Shown: piece after piece, positions 59,392-64,000 of the stretch
How the letters are laid out: each line of letters starts with the position of its first letter
Numbering within the stretch: position 1 is the stretch's first letter
DNA from: Ptiloglossa arizonensis
Lineage: Eukaryota; Arthropoda; Insecta; Hymenoptera; Colletidae
NCBI RefSeq assembly: GCF_051014685.1
Contig: NW_027478600.1
Coordinates: 310,001 to 374,000, forward strand
Direction: 5' to 3'
DNA: 64,000 nucleotides
The notes under the pieces: generated by a model
Seen by the model: the letters and a program-made list of their open reading frames with translations, nothing else
What the model was told of the DNA's origin: nothing
The model's database searches: none
Translations under genes and position numbers: made by a program

Positions 59392-62240
59392 CTAGAACGG
59401 CCTAGGGGAAAAGTACTCATACCGTTGTAATCGGGCGAGTTTCTACTTTCAGATGCAACAGAAATTTTGCGGATTGGTGTATCCGTTCGCGAGATATGGC
59501 AGTTTGGAGGTAAGAAACGCTTGAGCAACTCAAAATTTTCGCAGTTCTGATGCTCGAAACGAACAACCAGAACGGCCTAGGGGAAAAGTACGCATACCGT
59601 TGTAATCGGGCGAGTTTCTACTTTCAGATGCAACAGAAATTTTGCGGATTGGTCAATCCGTTCCTGAGATATGGCAGTTTGGAGGAAAGAAACGGTTGAG
59701 AAACTCAAAATTTTCACATTTCTGATGCTCGGAACGAATAACTAGAACGGCATAGGGGAAAAGTACGCATACCGTTGTAATCGGGCGAGTTTCTACTTTC
59801 AGATGCAACAGAAGTTTTGCAGATTGGTCAATCCGTTCGCGAGATATGGCAGTTTGGATGTAAGAAACGCTTGAGAAACTCAAAATTTTGGCAGCTCTGA
59901 TGCTCGAAACGAATAACTAGAATGGCCTAGGGGAAAAGTACGCATACAGTTGTAATCGGGCGAGTTTCTACTTTCAGATGCAACAGAAATTTTGCGGATT
60001 GGTCAATCCGTTCGCGCGATATGGCAGTTTGGAGGTGAGAAACGCTTGAGAAACTCAAAATTTTCGCAGTTCTGATGCTCGACAAGCATAACTATAACGG
60101 CCTAGGGGAAAAGTACGCATACCGTTGTAATCGGGCGAGTTTCTACTTTCAGATGCAACAGAAATTTTGCGGATTGGTCAATCCGTTCGCGAGATATGGC
60201 AGTTGGGATGTAAGAAACGCTTGAGAAACTCAAAATTTTCGCAGTTCTGATGCTCGAAACGAATAACTAGAACGGTCTAGGGGAAAAGTACGCATACCGT
60301 TGTAATCGGGCGAGTTTCTACTTTCAGATGCAACAGAAGTTTTGCGGATTGGTCAATCCGTTCGCGAGATATGGCAGTTTGGAGGTAAGAAACGCTTGAG
60401 AAACTCAAAATTTTCGCAGTTCTGATGCTCGAAACGAATAACTAGAACGGTCTAGGGGAAAAGTACGCATACCGTTGTAATCGGGCGAGTTTCTACTTTC
60501 AGAAATTTTGCGGATTGGTCAATCCGTTCCCGAGACATGGCAGTTTGGAGGAAAGAAACAGTTGAGAAACTCAAAATTTTCACATTTCTGATGCTCGAAA
60601 CGAATAACTAGAACGGCAAAGGGGAAAAGTACGCATACCGTTGTAATCGGGCGAGTTTCTACTTTCAGATGCAACAGAAGTTTTGCGGATTGGTCAATCC
60701 GTTTGCGAGATATGGCAGTTTGGATGTAAGAAACGCTTGAGAAACTCAAAATTTTCGCAGTTCTGATGCTCGAAACGAATAACCAGAACGGCCTAGGGGA
60801 AAACTACGCATACCGTTGTAATCGGGCGAGTTTCTACATTCAGATGCAACAGAAATTTTGCTGATTGGTCAATCCGTTCGCGAGATATGGCAGTTTGGAG
60901 GTAAGAAACGCTTGAGAAACTCAAAATTTTCGCAGTTCTGATGCTCGAAACGAATAACTAGAACGGCCTAGGGGAAAAGTACACATACCGTTGCAATTGG
61001 GCGTGTGTCTACTTTCAGATGCAAAAGAAATTTTGCGGATTGGTCTATCCGTTCGCGAGATATGGCAGTTTGGAGGTAAGAAACGCATGAGAAACTCAAA
61101 ATTTTCGCAGTTCTGATACTCGAAACGAATGACCAGAACGGCCTAGGGGAAAAGTACTCATACCGTTGTAATCGGGCGTGTTTCAACTTTCAGATGCAAC
61201 AGAAATTTTGGGGATTGGTCAATCCGTTCGCGAGATATGGCAGTTTGGAGGTATGAAACGCTTGAGAAACTCAAAATTTTCGCAGATCTGATGCTCGAGA
61301 CGAATAACTAGAATGGCCTAGTGGAAAACTGCACATACCGTTGTAATCGGGCGAGTTTCTACTTTCAGATGCAAGAGAAATTTTGCGGATTGGTCAATCC
61401 GTTCGCGAGACATGGCAGTTTGGAGGTAAGAAACGCTTGAGAAACTCAAAATTTTCGCAGTTCTGATAATCGAAACGAATAACTAGAACGGCCTAGGGGA
61501 AAAGTACGCATACCGTAGTAATCGGGCGGGTTTCTACTTTCAGATGCAACAGAAGTTTTGCGGATTGGTCAATCCGTTCGCGAGATGTGGCAGTTTGGGG
61601 GTAAGAAAGGCTTGAGAAGCTCAAAATTTTCGCAGTTCTGATGCTCGAAACGAATAACTAGAACGGCCTAGGGGAAAAGTACGCATACCGTTGTAATCGG
61701 TCCAGTTGCTACTTTCAGAGGCAACAGAAATTTTGCGTATTGGTCAATCCGTTCGCGAGATATGGCAGTTTGGAGGAAAGAAACGGCTGAGAAACTCGAA
61801 ATTTTCAAACTTCTGATGCTCGAAACGAATAACTAGAATGGCCTAGGGGAAAAGTACTCATACCGTTGTAATCGGGCGAGTATCTACTTTCAGATGCAAC
61901 AGAAATTTTGCGGATTGGTCAATCCGTTCGCGAGATATGGCAGTTGGGATGTAAGAAACGCTTGAGAAACTCAAAATTTTCGCAGTTCTGATGCTCGAAA
62001 CGAATAACTAGAACGGTCTAGGGGAAAAGTACGCATACCGTTGTAATCGGGCGAGTTTCTACTTTCAGATGCAACAGAAGTTTTGCGGATTGGTCAATCC
62101 GTTCGCGAGATATGTCAGTTTGGAGGTAAGAAACGCTTGAGAAACTCAAAATTTTCGCAGTTCTGATGCTCGAAACGAATAACTAGAACGGTCTAGGGGA
62201 AAAGTACGCATACCGTTGTAATCGGGCGAGTTTCTACTTT
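59392..62240 (+). repeat. Third copy of the 47-49.8 kb region
   Basis: Aligns with about 46980-49830 at an offset of 12409 bp, including the 9-bp deletion near 60503, the GCAATTGGGCGTG, TAGTGG/CTGCACATACC, GATAATCG and CGGTCCAGTTGC monomers. It departs near 62050, where TTTCTACTTTCAG replaces TTTCTGCTTTCAG. Confidence 0.78.
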
Positions 62241-64000
62241 CAGATGCAACAGAAGTTTTGCGGATTGGTCAATCCGTTCGCGAGATATGGCAGTTTGGAC
62301 GTAACAAACGCTTGAGAAACTCAAAATTTTCGCAGTTCTGGTGCTCGAAACGAATAACTAGAACGGCCTAGGGGAAAAGTACGCATACCGTTGTAATCGG
62401 GCGAGTTTCTACTTTCAGAGGCAACAGAAATTTTGCGGATTGGTCAATCCGTTCCCGAGACATGGCAGTTTGGAGGAAAGAAACGCTTGAGAAACTCAAA
62501 ATTTTCACATTTCTGATGCTCGAAACGAATAACTAGAACGGCAAAGGGGAAAAGTACGCATACCGTTGTAATCGGGCGAGTTTCTACTTTCAGATGCAAC
62601 AGAAGTTTTGCGGATTGGGCAATCCGTTTGCGAGATATGGCAGTTTGGATGTAAGAAACGCTTGAGAAACTCAAAATTTTCGCAGCTCTGATGCTCGAAA
62701 CGAGTAACTAGAACGGTCTAAGGGAAAAGTACTCATACCGTTGAAATCGGGCGAGTTTCTACTTTCAGATGCAACAGAAATTTTGCGGATTGGTCAATCC
62801 GTTCGCGAGATATGGCAGTTTGGAGGTAAGAAACGGTTGAGAAACTCAAAATTTTCACAGTTCTGATGCTCGAAACGAATAACTAGAACGGCCTAGGGGA
62901 AAAGTACTCATACCGTTGTAATCGGGCGAGTTTCTACTTTCAAATGCAAGAGAAATTTTGGGGATTGGACAATCCGTTCGCGAGACATGGCAGTTTGGAG
63001 GTAAGAAACGCTTGGTAAACTCAAAATTTTCGCAGTTCTGATGCTCGAAACGAATAACTAGAACGGCCTAGGGGAAAAGTACGCATACCGTTGTAATCGG
63101 GCGGGTTTCTACTTTCGGATGCAACAGAAGTTTTGCGGATTGGTCAATCCGTTCGCGAGATATGGCAGTTTGGAGGTAAGAAAGGCTTGAGAAGCTCAAA
63201 ATTTTCGCAGTTCTGATGCTCGAAACGAATAACTAGAACGGCCTAGGGGAAAAGTACGCATACCGTTGTAATCGGTCCAGTTGCTACTTTCAGATGCAAC
63301 AGAAATTTTGCGTATTGGACAATCCGTTCGCGAGATATGGCAGTTTGGAGGAAAGAAACGGCTGAGAAACACGAAATTTTCAAACTTCTGATGCTCGAAA
63401 CGAATAACTAGAACGGCCTAGGGGAAAAGTACTCATACCGTTGTAATCGGGCGAGTATCTACTTTCAGATGCAACAGAAATTTTGCGGAATGGTGTATCC
63501 GTTCGCGAGATATGGCAGTTTGGATGTAAGAAACGCTTGAGCAACTCAAAATTTTCGCAGTTCTGATGCTCGAAACGAATAACCAGAACGGCCTAGGGGA
63601 AAAGTTCGCATAGCGTTGTAATCGGGCGAGTTTCTACTTTCAGATGCCACAGAAATTTTGCTGATTGGTCAATCCGTTCGCGAGATATGGCAGTTTGGAG
63701 ATAAGAAACGCTTGAGAAACTCAAAATTTTCACAACTCTGATGCTCGAAACGAATAACTAGAACGGCCTAGGGGAAAAGTACACATACCGTTGCAATTGG
63801 GCGTGTGTCTACTTTCAGATGCAAAAGAAATTTTGCGGATTGGTCTATCCGTTCGCGAGATATGGCAGTTTGGAGGTAAGAAACGCATGAGAAACTCAAA
63901 ATTTTCGCAGTTCTGATACTCGAAACGAATGACCAGAACGGCCTAGGGGAAAAGTACTCATACCATTGTAATCGGGCGAGTTTCTACTTTCAGATGCAAC
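62241..64000 (+). repeat. Right segment: divergent monomers, truncated by window end
   Basis: About ten monomers that are recognisable but more diverged relatives of the 60.5-61.9 kb series: GGCAAAGGGG, GAGTAACTAG, GGGGATTGGAC, CGGTCCAGTTGC, GGAATGGTGTATCC, GCAATTGGGCGTG. They are in a similar order but not a close copy. The last monomer (63860-64000) is cut by the window edge. Confidence 0.65.

Larger units (their letters stand above)
1..64000 (+). repeat. 175-bp satellite DNA array, whole window
   Basis: The landmark ATATGG recurs every 175 bases from position 1 to 63860, giving 365 full monomers and a partial one (63860-64000). All copies lie on the same strand with no inversion, inserted element or unique spacer. 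Phase is exactly 1 mod 175 up to about 25436. It moves only through a cluster of small indels at 25436-27483 (net +7), four copies of a +1 insertion (39835, 46311, 57844, 58720) and three copies of a 9-bp deletion (near 48093, 52285, 60503). The array runs off both ends. Monomer size, HOR structure and homogeneity are typical of centromeric or pericentromeric satellites; centromere function itself is inferred, not seen. No coding gene is supported in any frame. Confidence 0.98.

Noticed and set aside
1..64000. CRISPR array
   Set aside because: The repeats are contiguous 175-bp units with no unique spacers, far longer than CRISPR repeats.
1..64000. Primate alpha satellite
   Set aside because: The length is 175 and not 171 bp, I see no match to the alpha-satellite monomer, and CpG is not depleted. 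Only the CENP-B-box-like motif is similar.
1..64000. Embedded transposon, tRNA, rRNA or telomeric repeats
   Set aside because: Phase tracking leaves no room for any insertion larger than 2 bp, and I found no non-satellite sequence.

Overview
The whole window is one uninterrupted, head-to-tail array of satellite DNA. The monomer is 175 bp, about 44% G+C by my hand count of the consensus. Tracking the phase of the landmark ATATGG gives 365 complete monomers plus a 141-bp partial one at the right edge, all on the same strand. I see no gene, RNA gene, transposable element, inversion or unique sequence anywhere. The short open frames on both strands are translations of the repeat itself. 175 is not a multiple of 3, so no frame survives more than about one and a half monomers.

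The sequence suggests a eukaryotic centromeric or pericentromeric satellite: nucleosome-scale monomer, A/T tracts, short dyad symmetries and multi-level higher-order repeats (HORs). I cannot name the species. The consensus has 13 CpG where about 8 are expected from composition, so CpG is not depleted. That argues against a heavily CpG-methylated genome such as a vertebrate, and weakly favours an invertebrate.

Layout. 1-1750: divergent monomers with a 3-monomer sub-repeat. 1751-9625: a HOR present in 18-, 17- and 10-monomer versions. 9626-12425: transition block. 12426-20825: a 13/14-monomer HOR (2275/2450 bp) in three and a half near-identical copies. 20826-28532: an 8-monomer HOR (1400 bp), repeated about six times. 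Here 25436-27483 contains a dense cluster of 1-2 bp indels that looks like assembly or consensus error. 28240-31550: a recent 5-monomer duplication and hybrid junctions. 31508-39600: blocks also found at 9.66-11.2 kb, a 6-monomer HOR and a recent 700-bp tandem duplication. 39600-64000: more divergent monomers rearranged into multi-kilobase segmental duplications, including a pair of 2.7-kb copies with only about ten differences and a recent 876-bp tandem duplication.

Most interesting signals: (1) each monomer carries a motif matching 7 of 9 essential positions of the mammalian CENP-B box, and particular HOR monomers carry weakened versions; (2) each monomer has an acceptor-like and a donor-like splice signal bounding exactly 57 nt (19 codons); (3) three short dyads per monomer; (4) the local indel cluster; (5) nested duplications that record recent unequal exchange. 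These readings of function are inference from sequence alone.
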